DNA of 64,000 bases from an uncultured Clostridia bacterium. Lineage in GTDB: Bacteria > Bacillota > Clostridia > TANB77 > CAG-508. Position numbers and translations under genes: made by a program. The notes below the pieces were generated by a model. It searched no databases, was not told the origin of the DNA, and worked only from the letters and a program-made list of their open reading frames with translations. The stretch is taken from contig CAKPNF010000006.1 in the NCBI GenBank assembly GCA_934168305.1, forward strand, positions 17,300 to 81,299, in the 5' to 3' direction. Positions 18,084 to 26,117 of this stretch are shown one piece after another (position 1 is the stretch's first letter; each line of letters begins with the position of its first letter).

Positions 18084-19121
18084 TTATTTTGTATATCCTG
18101 TTTTATTTATAATACTTTGACTTATAGATTTTACTGTATCAGATGGTTCATAATTTTCATCTCCAAACGCTTCTTGATGTAATTGTTTTACATTAGATTC
18201 TAGTGTAATTGGAATTCCATACCATCTATCCATTGTTTTCCCTTTTGTGTTATATGGCCATCCTATACTTTCTGTAACTTTATATTTAGCCATACTTGGT
18301 ACCATTGAAATAATATCTGTTGCTGATATATTGGTATATACATGTGGTAATATTGCATCTGCAAATGCATTGATTTCAGCAAAATTTTTAGTTTTTAATT
18401 TGCTGAACATTGCTTCTATTACAGTTCTCATTCTCTCTGTTCTTTTATAATCTCCACCATCTGTATATCTTATTCTTGAATATGATACGGCTTGTACTCC
18501 ATCTACTGTGTATGTTCCAGGTCCTGTTATATGTTTTGATGTTTTTCCTGTTACTCTTGATGTTTCATCTATATAACCATTTATATATTTAACTTCATCT
18601 GATGTTATTGTTAATTGAACTCCACCTAATTTGTCAACAGCTTCTGCTACTGAATCAAAGTTAACTGTTACAAATTCATCTATATTAAGGTCTAAATTCT
18701 TATTTAATGTTTTTATTGCAAGTGGTGCTTCTCCATATGAATACGCATGTGTTATTTTGTCCAATCCATGTCCATCTATATTTACATATGTATCTCTATA
18801 TACAGATATTAATTTAATCGCTCCTGTGTCATTGTTTATACTTGCTATTATTATACAATCACTTCTATTTCCTGTTCCATAATCATCTGATCTACTATCT
18901 ACTCCAAATATTGCTATATTTCTGTATCCCGTTAAATTTTGAGCTACTGTTTCTGTAATTCCTAAATCTTCTCCTTTTGGTAATTCAACTTTTTGTATTT
19001 TATTTAACTTTCCTTTTACATAGAAAAATATAAAACCAAATATTATAATTAATATTAATACCAATGCTATTACTATTCTTAAAAATACGCTTAATCCTTT
19101 TCTTTTCTTTTCTTTTGCCAT
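18084..19121 (-). CDS. LytR-CpsA-Psr (LCP) family ligase
   Basis: LCP enzymes transfer lipid-linked glycopolymers onto peptidoglycan, here probably the polymer made by the neighbouring locus. The 345-residue protein has a basic cytosolic start (MAKEKKRKG), one membrane anchor at about residues 13-36, then the LCP domain with IAIFGVDSRSDD, NRSDCIIIASI, ISVYRDTYVNI and SYSRIRYTDGGDYKRTERM, the arginines and aspartates that hold the pyrophosphate. I prefer the ATG at 19121, which has GGGAG 9 bases upstream, over upstream in-frame starts. A consensus promoter lies just before it. Confidence 0.92.
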   Translation of the reverse strand: MAKEKKRKGLSVFLRIVIALVLILIIIFGFIFFYVKGKLNKIQKVELPKGEDLGITETVAQNLTGYRNIAIFGVDSRSDDYGTGNRSDCIIIASINNDTGAIKLISVYRDTYVNIDGHGLDKITHAYSYGEAPLAIKTLNKNLDLNIDEFVTVNFDSVAEAVDKLGGVQLTITSDEVKYINGYIDETSRVTGKTSKHITGPGTYTVDGVQAVSYSRIRYTDGGDYKRTERMRTVIEAMFSKLKTKNFAEINAFADAILPHVYTNISATDIISMVPSMAKYKVTESIGWPYNTKGKTMDRWYGIPITLESNVKQLHQEAFGDENYEPSDTVKSISQSIINKTGYTK

Positions 19122-19155
19122 TTTATTCATCTCCCATTTTGTTTTTTCTTGTAAA

Positions 19156-19184
19156 ATTATAGCATATATATTTTTTGTTTTCAA
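19156..19184 (-). promoter_or_regulatory. Promoter of the LCP gene
   Basis: On the minus strand TTGAAA (19184-19179), a 17-base spacer, TATAAT (19161-19156), 35 bases before the LCP start. Confidence 0.7.
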
Positions 19185-19230
19185 GAATATTTGGTATATT
19201 GTATAAATTTGGTATAAGTTTATATTGATA

Positions 19231-19294
19231 AAAAAACTTTAAGCTACTAAATATGCTTAATAGAATATTCTATATATAACATATTTAGCAGCTT
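19231..19294 (-). terminator. Terminator of the gmk operon
   Basis: A 15-base stem with one mismatch (19241-19255 with 19280-19294), followed on the minus strand by AAAGTTTTTT, right after the last gene of the rsmE-gmk operon. Confidence 0.75.
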
Positions 19295-19303
19295 TTGTAA
19301 TTT

Positions 19304-19636
19304 TTACTCTTGTACCCATCTAAACATTTTTATATCTTTATATTTTTTTAATACTTGTTTATATTTATCATATTCATCTTCCCACAATTCTGCTGGCATT
19401 TTATCAAATGCCGTAAATATCTTTTCTGCTTCTGACAAATATATTACTTGTTCTTGTGGCGACATTTTTTGATATTGCTTTGCAAAACAGTATAATTTGT
19501 CTAACATTTGGTTAGCTTCTATAAAATCCCAAAAGTCTTTCACTTTTATACCTAATAATTTCATTTGCATTATTGCATATAATATTAAAGCAAATACTAT
19601 AAATACTAATACATATATAATTCCTAATAATTCCAT
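19304..19636 (-). CDS. Small membrane-anchored protein of unknown function
   Basis: 110 residues from the ATG at 19636, which has AAGGTGG 6 bases upstream; the longer in-frame start has no such site. One hydrophobic segment (MELLGIIYVLVFIVFALILY) anchors the N-terminus. The rest is a helical, acidic cytosolic domain (YLSEAEKIFTAFDKMPAELW, KYKQVLKKYKDIKMFRW). I do not recognise it. It is last in the operon after gmk, separated by 77 bases, and is followed by a clear terminator. Confidence 0.7.
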   Translation of the reverse strand: MELLGIIYVLVFIVFALILYAIMQMKLLGIKVKDFWDFIEANQMLDKLYCFAKQYQKMSPQEQVIYLSEAEKIFTAFDKMPAELWEDEYDKYKQVLKKYKDIKMFRWVQE

Positions 19637-19713
19637 TTTTACCACCTTCTGGTTTTTTCGATTGTACTTATTAAGTATAACATATGTGAGATTTTTTTGC
19701 AAATTTTTCAAAA

Positions 19714-20289
19714 TTAATTTTTATTATTTTCTATTCTCTCTTCATTTTTAATTATAGTCATAATAATTTGAACTGTTTTTTCTAAATCATCATTTTTTAT
19801 AACATAATCATATAATTTTATTTTTGATTCTTCATATTCTAGTCTGTCTAGTCTTAATTGCATATCTGATTCTGATAGGTTATCTCCTCTGTTTATAAGT
19901 CTATTTTTTAATTCTTCTTTATCCACTTTTAAGAATATTGTAACTAATTTTGTTTCATTTCTTAGTGTTTTTATTAAATTTTCTGTTCCATTTACTTCAA
20001 TATCTTTTACTATTATTTTTCCACTTTGAATTTTTTCATTCATTAATTTTCTTGATGTTCCATAGTAATTTTCATGATGTAAGTCATATTCATAAAATTC
20101 ACCATTTATTATTTTTTCTTTAAATTCTTCTTTTGTAATAAAATGATATTGTTCTCCTTCTTCTTCTCCTGGTCTTGGTCCTCGTGAAGTAAAAGATGGA
20201 AGTGATATTACATTTTCCATCCTTTTTATTAGTTCTTTTTTTATTGTATCTTTTCCTGCTCCTGAAACTCCAGATAATATTACTAACAT
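19714..20289 (-). CDS. gmk: Guanylate kinase
   Basis: Phosphorylates GMP to GDP with ATP. The 191-residue protein has the P-loop LSGVSGAGKDTI at residues 4-15, the GMP-binding FTSRGPRPGEEEGEQYHF, and YDYVIKNDDLEKTVQ near the end. The P-loop carries Gly-Lys-Asp-Thr rather than the common Gly-Lys-Ser-Thr. It lies in the conserved yicC-remA-rpoZ-gmk gene order of Firmicutes, 34 bases after rpoZ. Confidence 0.95.
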   Translation of the reverse strand: MLVILSGVSGAGKDTIKKELIKRMENVISLPSFTSRGPRPGEEEGEQYHFITKEEFKEKIINGEFYEYDLHHENYYGTSRKLMNEKIQSGKIIVKDIEVNGTENLIKTLRNETKLVTIFLKVDKEELKNRLINRGDNLSESDMQLRLDRLEYEESKIKLYDYVIKNDDLEKTVQIIMTIIKNEERIENNKN

Positions 20290-20323
20290 AATTAAATTCT
20301 CCTCAATACATATTCAAAATGTT

Positions 20324-20602
20324 TTATTCTTCGTCTTTTTTATTTTCTTTTTTGTTTTTTACTTCATTTTCTTCTTTATTTTCTTCTTTATTTTCTTCTT
20401 CGTTATCTTCATCTCTTATAATTGTAACTTTACCTTCTGCAATTTCATTAGCAGCTAAAGTAACTGGTGATTCTTCTTTAACCTTTGTTAAAGGCTCATC
20501 TCCCATTGCAATTTGTCTAGCTCTTTTTGATGTAGCTATTACTAATTCATACCTGTTTTTTGATTTTTTTAACAATTCTGTAACTGTTGGTTTTACTATC
20601 AT
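20324..20602 (-). CDS. rpoZ: RNA polymerase omega subunit
   Basis: Small subunit that helps assemble and stabilise RNA polymerase. 92 residues from the ATG at 20602, chosen because GGAGG is 8 bases upstream. The N-terminal two thirds (TELLKKSKNRYELVIATSKRARQIA, then PVTLAANEIAEGKVTI) is canonical omega. The last 35 residues are an added low-complexity tail of Glu, Asn and Lys (EENKEENKEENE), longer than usual. Neighbours gmk and remA confirm it. Confidence 0.95.
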   Translation of the reverse strand: MIVKPTVTELLKKSKNRYELVIATSKRARQIAMGDEPLTKVKEESPVTLAANEIAEGKVTIIRDEDNEEENKEENKEENEVKNKKENKKDEE

Positions 20603-20627
20603 TTTCTTTTCCTCCATAATTTATTTT

Positions 20628-20900
20628 TTATTCTTCATCTTGCAATTGTGCTGAAGCACTTGTAATATCTTTGTCTAATCTTCCTGCAACTGTTTCTGGT
20701 TGTACTGCTGACAAAATAATATGTCCTGAATCTGTTATAATAACAGCTCTTGTTCTTCTTCCACATGTTGCATCAACTGCTGTTTTGTTATCTTTTGCCT
20801 CTTGTACCATTCTTTTTATTGGTGCTGATTCTGGACTTACTATTGCTACTATTCTTTCTGCTGAAACAATATTTCCAAATCCTATGTTTACTAATTGCAT
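20628..20900 (-). CDS. remA: RemA/YlzA family DNA-binding regulator
   Basis: In Bacillus RemA is a ring-forming DNA-binding protein needed for expression of biofilm-matrix and osmoprotection operons. This 90-residue copy is typical: MQLVNIGFGNIVSAERIVAI, SPESAPIKRMVQEAK, GRRTRAVIITDSGHI, and the usual arginines for DNA contact. The short tail ends in acidic residues. It sits between yicC and rpoZ as in many Firmicutes. Control of the exopolysaccharide or exported-protein operons in this window is plausible but inferred. Confidence 0.94.
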   Translation of the reverse strand: MQLVNIGFGNIVSAERIVAIVSPESAPIKRMVQEAKDNKTAVDATCGRRTRAVIITDSGHIILSAVQPETVAGRLDKDITSASAQLQDEE

Positions 20901-20915
20901 AATACATCTTCCCTT

Positions 20916-21794
20916 CTATTCTATATTTTGTGTTTGCTCTCTTATATCTTCTAGTTCTGTTTTTATATCTATAACTCCATTAGTTATTTCTAAGTTATTA
21001 GCCTTAGAACCTATTGTGTTTGTTTCTCTATTCATTTCTTGTATTATAAAATCCAGTTTTTTTCCTATTGTTCCATTGTTATCTGCTATTAGATTTTTAA
21101 ATTGATATATATGACTTTTTAGCCTTGTAATTTCTTCTTCAACTGAGCATTTATCAGCATATATTACAACTTCTTGTGCTAATCTCGATTTGTCTATTTC
21201 TTCTGTTTTTAATATTTCTTTTATTCGCTTTTCTAATTTTACTACATATTCTTCAATAAGTCCAGTAGATTTTTTAGATATTTCTTCTATTTTGTTCTCT
21301 ATCTTTTCTATTCTTGTTAATAAATCTTGTGCTATCTTTTGTCCTTCGACATTTTTCATTTCTATTATTTTGTCTGTTGCGTCTTTTGTAACTTGTAAAA
21401 TTTCATTTTTTATTTTTTCATCTTCCTGCTCAATTTTAATTGTTAATATGTCTGGAAATTTTGCTATATCTATTACTTCTATGTTACTTGAAATATTTTC
21501 TTCTTGTGCTAATTTTTTTAACTGGTTTATGTATATTTTTGCAAGTTCTTTATTAATTTTTATGTCTCGGCCTTCTTGGCTATTATTTTCAAAAGTTATA
21601 AATACGTCAATTTTTCCTCTTTTTATTTTCTCTGATATTTGTTTTTTTATTGTTTCTTCTAAATATCCTAGAGTCCTTGGCATTTTTATATTTATGTCTA
21701 AGTATCTATGATTTACACTTTTTATTTCTACTTGATATTCTCTTCCTTCTACACTTAAACTGGCCTTACCATATCCGGTCATACTTCTAATCAT
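20916..21794 (-). CDS. yicC: YicC family endoribonuclease
   Basis: 292 residues, the family's usual size. It starts MIRSMTGYGKASLSVEGREYQVEIKSVNHRYLDI, the strongly conserved YicC N-terminus, and ends with FKNLIADNNGTIGKKLDFIIQEMNRETNTIGSKAN, the conserved DUF1732 ending. YicC proteins have been shown to act as endoribonucleases; substrates here are unknown. The start overlaps the upstream gene by 8 bases, so they are coupled. Confidence 0.95.
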   Translation of the reverse strand: MIRSMTGYGKASLSVEGREYQVEIKSVNHRYLDINIKMPRTLGYLEETIKKQISEKIKRGKIDVFITFENNSQEGRDIKINKELAKIYINQLKKLAQEENISSNIEVIDIAKFPDILTIKIEQEDEKIKNEILQVTKDATDKIIEMKNVEGQKIAQDLLTRIEKIENKIEEISKKSTGLIEEYVVKLEKRIKEILKTEEIDKSRLAQEVVIYADKCSVEEEITRLKSHIYQFKNLIADNNGTIGKKLDFIIQEMNRETNTIGSKANNLEITNGVIDIKTELEDIREQTQNIE

Positions 21795-22677
21795 TTTCTT
21801 TTACCTCTTTTTTTACTCTTTTTCTTTTTGGTTTTTCAATTTCTTGCTCTTTGCTTTCTATTTTTTCATCTTCCTGTTTTTTGCTCTTTGTTGTCTTTGG
21901 CTTTTCTTCAGCTTTCTCAGTAGTCTTTTTTGTTGTTGTAGTTTTTGAGGTCTTTGTACCATTTTTTGCTGTTGTACTTTTAGTTGTAGTAGCACTCTTT
22001 TTTGTTTCCGTACTTTTTGTAGTCGTTTTGCTATTTTTTGTTGTTGAGCTTTTTTTAGTCGAAGTTGTTTTCTTAGTTGCAGAATTTTTAGTTGTTGTCT
22101 TCTTAGATGAGTTTTTCTTCTTATCTGCAGTTTTTTTAGTTTCTTCACTTTTTTTATCATCCTCTTTTATCTCAACTTGTATCTCTTTTTCCTCATCCTC
22201 TTTTTTATTATTTTTTGATTTTTTAGTAGCCTCTTTTTTTAATGGTTCTTCTTTTTTTACAATTTCCCTTATATCGCTAAATTCTTCTGCTTCTTCTCTT
22301 CTACCTTTTGTGTATACAATTATACCTTTTAATACAAAATATATTGCAAATATATATGATGCTATCGCAGAATAAGCCTTAAATTCAAAATTAAATTTGT
22401 TTGTTATATGTCTGCTTGTTAATGTGTATGTTGATAAAATTAATATTTCTATTCCTTGTATTGCTAAATTACCATCATCTTTTTTATATGCTTTTTCAAA
22501 AATATAAATTGCAATAAACAAGAAAATCATTGTTAAAATTTCTATTCCTAATGACAAATGTTCACTACTTACATTTTCATATGCTAAATTTAATATAAAA
22601 AAGAATAATGTTGTAATTATTGCTTTTAATACATTTAAATATATTTCTTTTAAATATTTTTCTTTTACTTCTTTCAC
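21787..22677 (-). CDS. Membrane protein with Lys/Thr-rich low-complexity tail
   Basis: 296 residues from a GTG start with AGGAGG 7 bases upstream. Residues 1-125 contain four hydrophobic segments (KAIITTLFFFILNLAYENV, LGIEILTMIFLFIAIYIF, LAIQGIEILILSTYTL, YSAIASYIFAIYFVLKG). From about residue 135 to the end is a cytosolic tail of Lys, Thr, Glu and Ser in short repeats such as TTKSTETKKSATTT. Its repetitive DNA also creates a spurious overlapping frame. No known function. It is coupled to yicC, with which it overlaps, and follows rsmE. Confidence 0.75.
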   Translation of the reverse strand: MKEVKEKYLKEIYLNVLKAIITTLFFFILNLAYENVSSEHLSLGIEILTMIFLFIAIYIFEKAYKKDDGNLAIQGIEILILSTYTLTSRHITNKFNFEFKAYSAIASYIFAIYFVLKGIIVYTKGRREEAEEFSDIREIVKKEEPLKKEATKKSKNNKKEDEEKEIQVEIKEDDKKSEETKKTADKKKNSSKKTTTKNSATKKTTSTKKSSTTKNSKTTTKSTETKKSATTTKSTTAKNGTKTSKTTTTKKTTEKAEEKPKTTKSKKQEDEKIESKEQEIEKPKRKRVKKEVKEND

Positions 22678-22688
22678 TTATTTTCCTC

Positions 22689-23453
22689 CTAATTTTCCAA
22701 TTCATACATAATTATACTTAAAACATTTAAAGCAACCGTTTCTGTCCTCAATATTCTTTTTCCTAAAGTTATTATTTTTGCACCATTTTCTTTAAGTTTT
22801 TCAATGTCTTGTTCTTCTAATCCACCTTCAGGTCCGATTACAATTCCTATTTTTATTAATTCATCTGATTTGAGTTTTTCCATTTTTTCTTTTATTAGAT
22901 TTAGTTGTTCTTTTAAAGTATTTTGTTTTTCATTTTCATAAGCTACTAATACTATATCATATTTTTTAATTAATTCACATATATTTTTTATATTAATTAT
23001 TTTATTTATTTGTGGTATTATATCTCTTCCACATTGTTTTGCTGCAACTTCAGATATTTTTTGCCATCTTAATTGTTTTTTGTTTTTATCTTTTTCATCA
23101 AGTTTTACAACACATCTTTTCATTTCTACTGGTGTTATGTCATATACTCCCAGTTCAACTGATTTTTGTATTATATATTCCATTTTATCCGCTTTGGGCA
23201 ATCCTTGGAATACTGTAACTTCTATGTTAGATTCTACTTTTTCTTCAATCTTCTGTTTTATTTTACACAATATATCTTCGCTTCTTATTTCTTCTATATC
23301 ACATAAAAAGTTTTCTCCATTTTGACTATTACATATTTGTAATTCATCTCCAATTTTAGCTCTTAATACTTTTTTTATATGATTTACATCTTGTCCTTGA
23401 ATTTTTATTATATCTTCATTTATTTGTTCTTGTTTTACAAAAAACTTTGGCAT
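22689..23453 (-). CDS. rsmE: 16S rRNA m3U1498 methyltransferase
   Basis: Methylates N3 of U1498 in 16S rRNA using SAM; SPOUT-fold enzyme, usually a dimer. 254 residues with the knot motifs IGIVIGPEGGLEEQDIE (near residue 205) and LGKRILRTETVALNVLSI at the C-terminus, plus EYIIQKSVELGVYDITPV. A GGAGGAG ribosome site precedes the start. It is first in the operon running to gmk, with a consensus promoter at 23488-23516. Confidence 0.95.
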   Translation of the reverse strand: MPKFFVKQEQINEDIIKIQGQDVNHIKKVLRAKIGDELQICNSQNGENFLCDIEEIRSEDILCKIKQKIEEKVESNIEVTVFQGLPKADKMEYIIQKSVELGVYDITPVEMKRCVVKLDEKDKNKKQLRWQKISEVAAKQCGRDIIPQINKIINIKNICELIKKYDIVLVAYENEKQNTLKEQLNLIKEKMEKLKSDELIKIGIVIGPEGGLEEQDIEKLKENGAKIITLGKRILRTETVALNVLSIIMYELEN

Positions 23454-23487
23454 TTTTCTCCTCCGCTTCTATTTATTTACGTTTTTT

Positions 23488-23516
23488 ATTATAACATACT
23501 ATTTTTCTTTTTTCAA
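23488..23516 (-). promoter_or_regulatory. Promoter of the rsmE-gmk operon
   Basis: On the minus strand TTGAAA (23516-23511), 17-base spacer, TATAAT (23493-23488), 35 bases before the rsmE start. Confidence 0.7.
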
Positions 23517-23536
23517 ACAAATTCAGAAAAGAAAAA
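23516..23536. repeat. 21-bp direct repeat, left copy
   Basis: An A-rich block around ATTCAGAAAAG that recurs without a mismatch at 25377-25397 in the same orientation. The two copies bracket the HD-domain gene and the unknown gene at 24519-25247. Confidence 0.55.
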
Positions 23537-23539
23537 TAT

Positions 23540-23613
23540 ATGATTCATTTATAATAATGTCTTAAAAAATACTAAAAAAATGAAAAATATAGGACATTTT
23601 CCAAAATGAATCA
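23540..23613. repeat. Inverted repeat between divergent rsmE and HD-domain genes
   Basis: TGATTCATTT at the left and AAAATGAATCA at the right, with a second inner pair (AATGTC / GACATT), form an imperfect palindrome between the two divergent promoters. It could be a regulator site; no protein can be named. Confidence 0.45.
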
Positions 23614-23643
23614 CAATTTTACACCATTCAAAAATATATTTTG

Positions 23644-23672
23644 TTGACATTTTAAAAAAAATCCATTATAAT
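23644..23672 (+). promoter_or_regulatory. Promoter of the HD-domain gene
   Basis: Perfect TTGACA (23644-23649), 17 bases, TATAAT (23667-23672), followed by GGAGGT at 23680-23685 and the ATG at 23692. The transcript would have almost no leader beyond the ribosome site. Confidence 0.85.
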
Positions 23673-23691
23673 TTTTATTGGAGGTACAAAA

Positions 23692-24465
23692 ATGATAGAT
23701 ATTGAAAATGCCAATATTGAATTTGACAAATATGCTTCACAGTTCAATCCTAATGAAGGTAGAATAAAATTAAAAATAGACCATATTAAAAGAGTCGCAG
23801 TAATGAGTAAAAAAATAGCTCAAAATTTGAATCTTAGTGATGAAAAAGTTAAATTAGCAGAATTGATAGGCTTATTTCATGATATTGGGAGATTCAAACA
23901 AGCAGAATTATATAACACATTTAATGATAGAATTTCTGTTAATCATGCAGAATTAAGTGTAAAAGTACTATTTGATGAAAATTTAATTGATAATTTTAAT
24001 GTAGAAGAAAAATATAAAAAAATCATTAGATTAGCTGTTCTTAATCATAATAAAAATAAGATTGATAATAATTTGGACGAAGATGAAATGCTGTTTGCAA
24101 AAATAATAAGAGATGCTGATAAATTAGATATATATCATACAATATGTGAATATGATTTTCCAAGCATATTCTGGTATCCTGATTTTAACAGTGGCCCAAT
24201 AAATAATTTGATAATGAATGACTTTATAAAACATCATTTTGTTAATTACAGTAATATAAAATCAAATTCTGATCAAATTCCAATTTTCTATGCGTATATA
24301 TTTGATTTTTATTTTGAGTTTTCATTGATATTTTTAAGAAATAAAAAATATTTAGATAAGTTTACAGAAAGAATTTATGATAATTTTACAAATAGTACCG
24401 TTAAACAACAAGTTAAACAAATTTTAGAAATCTCTAATAACTTTTTAAATAAATATTCTAATTAA
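23692..24465 (+). CDS. HD-domain phosphohydrolase
   Basis: A 257-residue soluble protein with the HD metal motif: an upstream His in DHIKRVA near residue 32, LIGLFHDIGRFKQ (His-Asp near residues 64-65), then VNHAELSVKVL and LNHNKNKID, ending the site with IIRDADKLDIYH. This spacing matches predicted metal-dependent HD phosphohydrolases such as nucleotidases or phosphodiesterases; the substrate is unknown. It is one of few plus-strand genes, has an excellent promoter and ribosome site, and is followed by a terminator, so it is a single-gene unit. It lies inside the direct-repeat-bounded segment. Confidence 0.88.
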   Translation: MIDIENANIEFDKYASQFNPNEGRIKLKIDHIKRVAVMSKKIAQNLNLSDEKVKLAELIGLFHDIGRFKQAELYNTFNDRISVNHAELSVKVLFDENLIDNFNVEEKYKKIIRLAVLNHNKNKIDNNLDEDEMLFAKIIRDADKLDIYHTICEYDFPSIFWYPDFNSGPINNLIMNDFIKHHFVNYSNIKSNSDQIPIFYAYIFDFYFEFSLIFLRNKKYLDKFTERIYDNFTNSTVKQQVKQILEISNNFLNKYSN

Positions 24466-24467
24466 AA

Positions 24468-24510
24468 GTAATGCCCCAAATATATTTATATTTGAGGTAT
24501 TATTTTTTAA
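24468..24510 (+). terminator. Terminator after the HD-domain gene
   Basis: AATGCCCCAAATATA and TATTTGAGGTATT pair around TTTA, followed by ATTTTTT. The structure is roughly symmetric and may also serve the convergent gene ending at 24519. Confidence 0.75.
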
Positions 24511-24518
24511 CTCCTTTA

Positions 24519-25247
24519 TTAAATCTTAATTACACTTGCTTTATTTATTTTTTGTATTTGTTTAGTAGTAGGTTCAATTCCATCTCTTTCTCCGCAAATA
24601 ATATTTCCATCAAATAGTGTTTTTAAGGGATATGTTTTCATGGGAATTCCGTAATTTCTTTCAACGATTATAGTGTCAATACTGTTTTCAATAGCTTTAA
24701 ACGAATGATAACAAAGTCCAGATATATAATATCCTTCATAATATTCCTTTGTCTTATTAATTATTGTTTCGACAATTATATCATCATTAGGAAAATATGT
24801 TTTCATATGAACCTTACCTTTATGTAATATGAAATTTTTTTGATAAAAGCATGCCGCATGTGCTCCTCTTGCTACATTTTTTCTAGTTTCCTGTGTAAAT
24901 GCATGAAATGTATAATTTAATCCACTCCATGCGTTGAAAAACATATTTTCTCCGAATTTCTTTGCATAAATACGATACTTCGTAATGTATGGATTAGATA
25001 TTAAATTTTCTGAACTTTCACATACCATTGCAACGTCTTCGTCAATATATTCGAATTTAGTTATTCCGGATTTTCCTTCAATGAATCCAAGATATTTTAG
25101 TTTCTGTCCATTAGTAAGATATGGTGAATTTGGAAGAGAATTAAATAATGGATTGGGTGTTCCTTCTACAAATATAGGAGTTGTATACACTCCATTTTCA
25201 AGCCGTACCCACATTTTGTCAGGGTTTTCCATTAATAGTTTTTCCAT
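24519..25247 (-). CDS. Unrecognised protein, 242 residues, foreign-looking composition
   Basis: I do not recognise this protein. It is globular, without membrane segments: MWVRLENGVYTTPIFVEGTP at the start, YHSFKAIENSIDTIIVERNYGIPMK in the middle and FDGNIICGERDGIEPTTKQ at the end. It has a perfect-spaced promoter and an AAAGGAG ribosome site. Its DNA is visibly richer in G and C than its neighbours, and codon 15 is CGG (25205-25203), read as Arg if translation is simple. CGG otherwise occurs in recognised genes here only at frameshift points. Both facts suggest recent acquisition. It lies in the segment bounded by 21-bp direct repeats. Confidence 0.7.
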   Translation of the reverse strand: MEKLLMENPDKMWVRLENGVYTTPIFVEGTPNPLFNSLPNSPYLTNGQKLKYLGFIEGKSGITKFEYIDEDVAMVCESSENLISNPYITKYRIYAKKFGENMFFNAWSGLNYTFHAFTQETRKNVARGAHAACFYQKNFILHKGKVHMKTYFPNDDIIVETIINKTKEYYEGYYISGLCYHSFKAIENSIDTIIVERNYGIPMKTYPLKTLFDGNIICGERDGIEPTTKQIQKINKASVIKI

Positions 25248-25312
25248 AATGTTGCTCCTTTCTTATGACATAAGTGTATATTTTTCAAAAGCTAATAGCT
25301 TTTATTTAGTTA

Positions 25313-25341
25313 ATTATACTATATAAGTATATTTATGTCAA
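25313..25341 (-). promoter_or_regulatory. Promoter of the 242-residue gene
   Basis: On the minus strand TTGACA (25341-25336), 17 bases, TATAAT (25318-25313): a full consensus promoter 66 bases before the start. Confidence 0.85.
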
Positions 25342-25376
25342 CTTTTTTTGTTAGACAATAATGTAAAATTGATGAA

Positions 25377-25397
25377 CAACAAATTCAGAAAAGAAAA
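25377..25397. repeat. 21-bp direct repeat, right copy
   Basis: Identical to 23516-23536, same orientation. It abuts the rubrerythrin terminator. A-rich, so partly low complexity, but 21 matching bases 1.9 kb apart is notable. Confidence 0.55.
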
Positions 25398-25426
25398 AGA
25401 AAAGACTTTCTAGCCTTTTCTTTAAA
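25391..25426 (-). terminator. Terminator after rubrerythrin
   Basis: On the minus strand AAAGAAAAGGCT pairs with AGTCTTTTCTTT across a short loop and runs into a T-rich tract, 8 bases past the rubrerythrin stop. Confidence 0.7.
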
Positions 25427-25433
25427 AATATTA

Positions 25434-25973
25434 TTAATAATTTTCTGCTTTTATTTCAAAATATGCTTTTGGATGTGCACATACTGGGCATATTTCTGGA
25501 GCATTTTTTCCTATTACTATATGTCCACAGTTTCTACATTTCCAAATTCTATCTCCATCTTTACTAAATACTAATCCTTCTTCAACATTTTCTAACAGTT
25601 TTAAATATCTTTGTTCATGTTCTTTTTCTATTTTTGCAACTTGTGAGAATAAAAATGCTATATGGTCAAATCCTTCTTCTTTTGCTTCTTGAGCCATTCT
25701 GTCATACATATCTGTCCATTCATAATTTTCTCCTTCAGCTGCTGCTTTTAAGTTTTCAGCTGTTGTTTTTATTTCTCCACCTTGTAATAATTTAAACCAC
25801 ATTTTTGCATGTTCTTTTTCGTTATCTGCTGTTTCTTGGAATATAGCTGCTATTTGCTCATATCCTTCTTTTTTTGCTTTACTTGCAAAATATGTATATT
25901 TATTTCTTGCTTGTGATTCACCAGCAAATGCTTCCATTAAATTTTTTTCTGTTTTTGAACCTTTTAATTCCAT
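25434..25973 (-). CDS. rbr: Rubrerythrin
   Basis: A non-haem diiron peroxidase that reduces hydrogen peroxide in anaerobes. 179 residues: an N-terminal four-helix ferritin-like domain with iron ligands in FAGESQARNKYTYFA, ETADNEKEHAKMWF and QVAKIEKEHEQRY, then a C-terminal rubredoxin-like iron site CRNCGHIVIGKNAPEICPVC. All ligands are present. Monocistronic, with a GGAGGGT ribosome site, its own promoter and terminator. It supports a strict anaerobe. Confidence 0.97.
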   Translation of the reverse strand: MELKGSKTEKNLMEAFAGESQARNKYTYFASKAKKEGYEQIAAIFQETADNEKEHAKMWFKLLQGGEIKTTAENLKAAAEGENYEWTDMYDRMAQEAKEEGFDHIAFLFSQVAKIEKEHEQRYLKLLENVEEGLVFSKDGDRIWKCRNCGHIVIGKNAPEICPVCAHPKAYFEIKAENY

Positions 25974-26036
25974 TCTTTTACCCTCCTAAATTTTTCCGTA
26001 TTCTTCCATCTTTAACTATATATTTGATGTACTAGA

Positions 26037-26065
26037 AGTTTATATCAAAAGACTGCTTTTGTCAA
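26037..26065 (-). promoter_or_regulatory. Promoter of rubrerythrin
   Basis: On the minus strand TTGACA (26065-26060), 17 bases, TAAACT (26042-26037). A TATAAA two bases earlier is an alternative -10 with short spacing. Confidence 0.6.
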
Positions 26066-26091
26066 TAATTTTTTTATTAAAATTCAAGTTA

Positions 26092-26117
26092 AAAAGCGAG
26101 ATTTAACACTCGCCTTT
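26092..26117 (-). terminator. Terminator of the spoIIA-spoIIQ operon
   Basis: GCGAG and CTCGC pair around TGTTAAAT, then TTTTT on the minus strand, immediately after the spoIIQ stop. Confidence 0.8.

Noticed and set aside
21858..22160. A 100-codon Lys/Gln/Arg-rich frame on the minus strand within the 296-residue gene
   Set aside because: It is a shifted reading of the Lys/Thr repeat region, has no ribosome site and mirrors the repeat composition.
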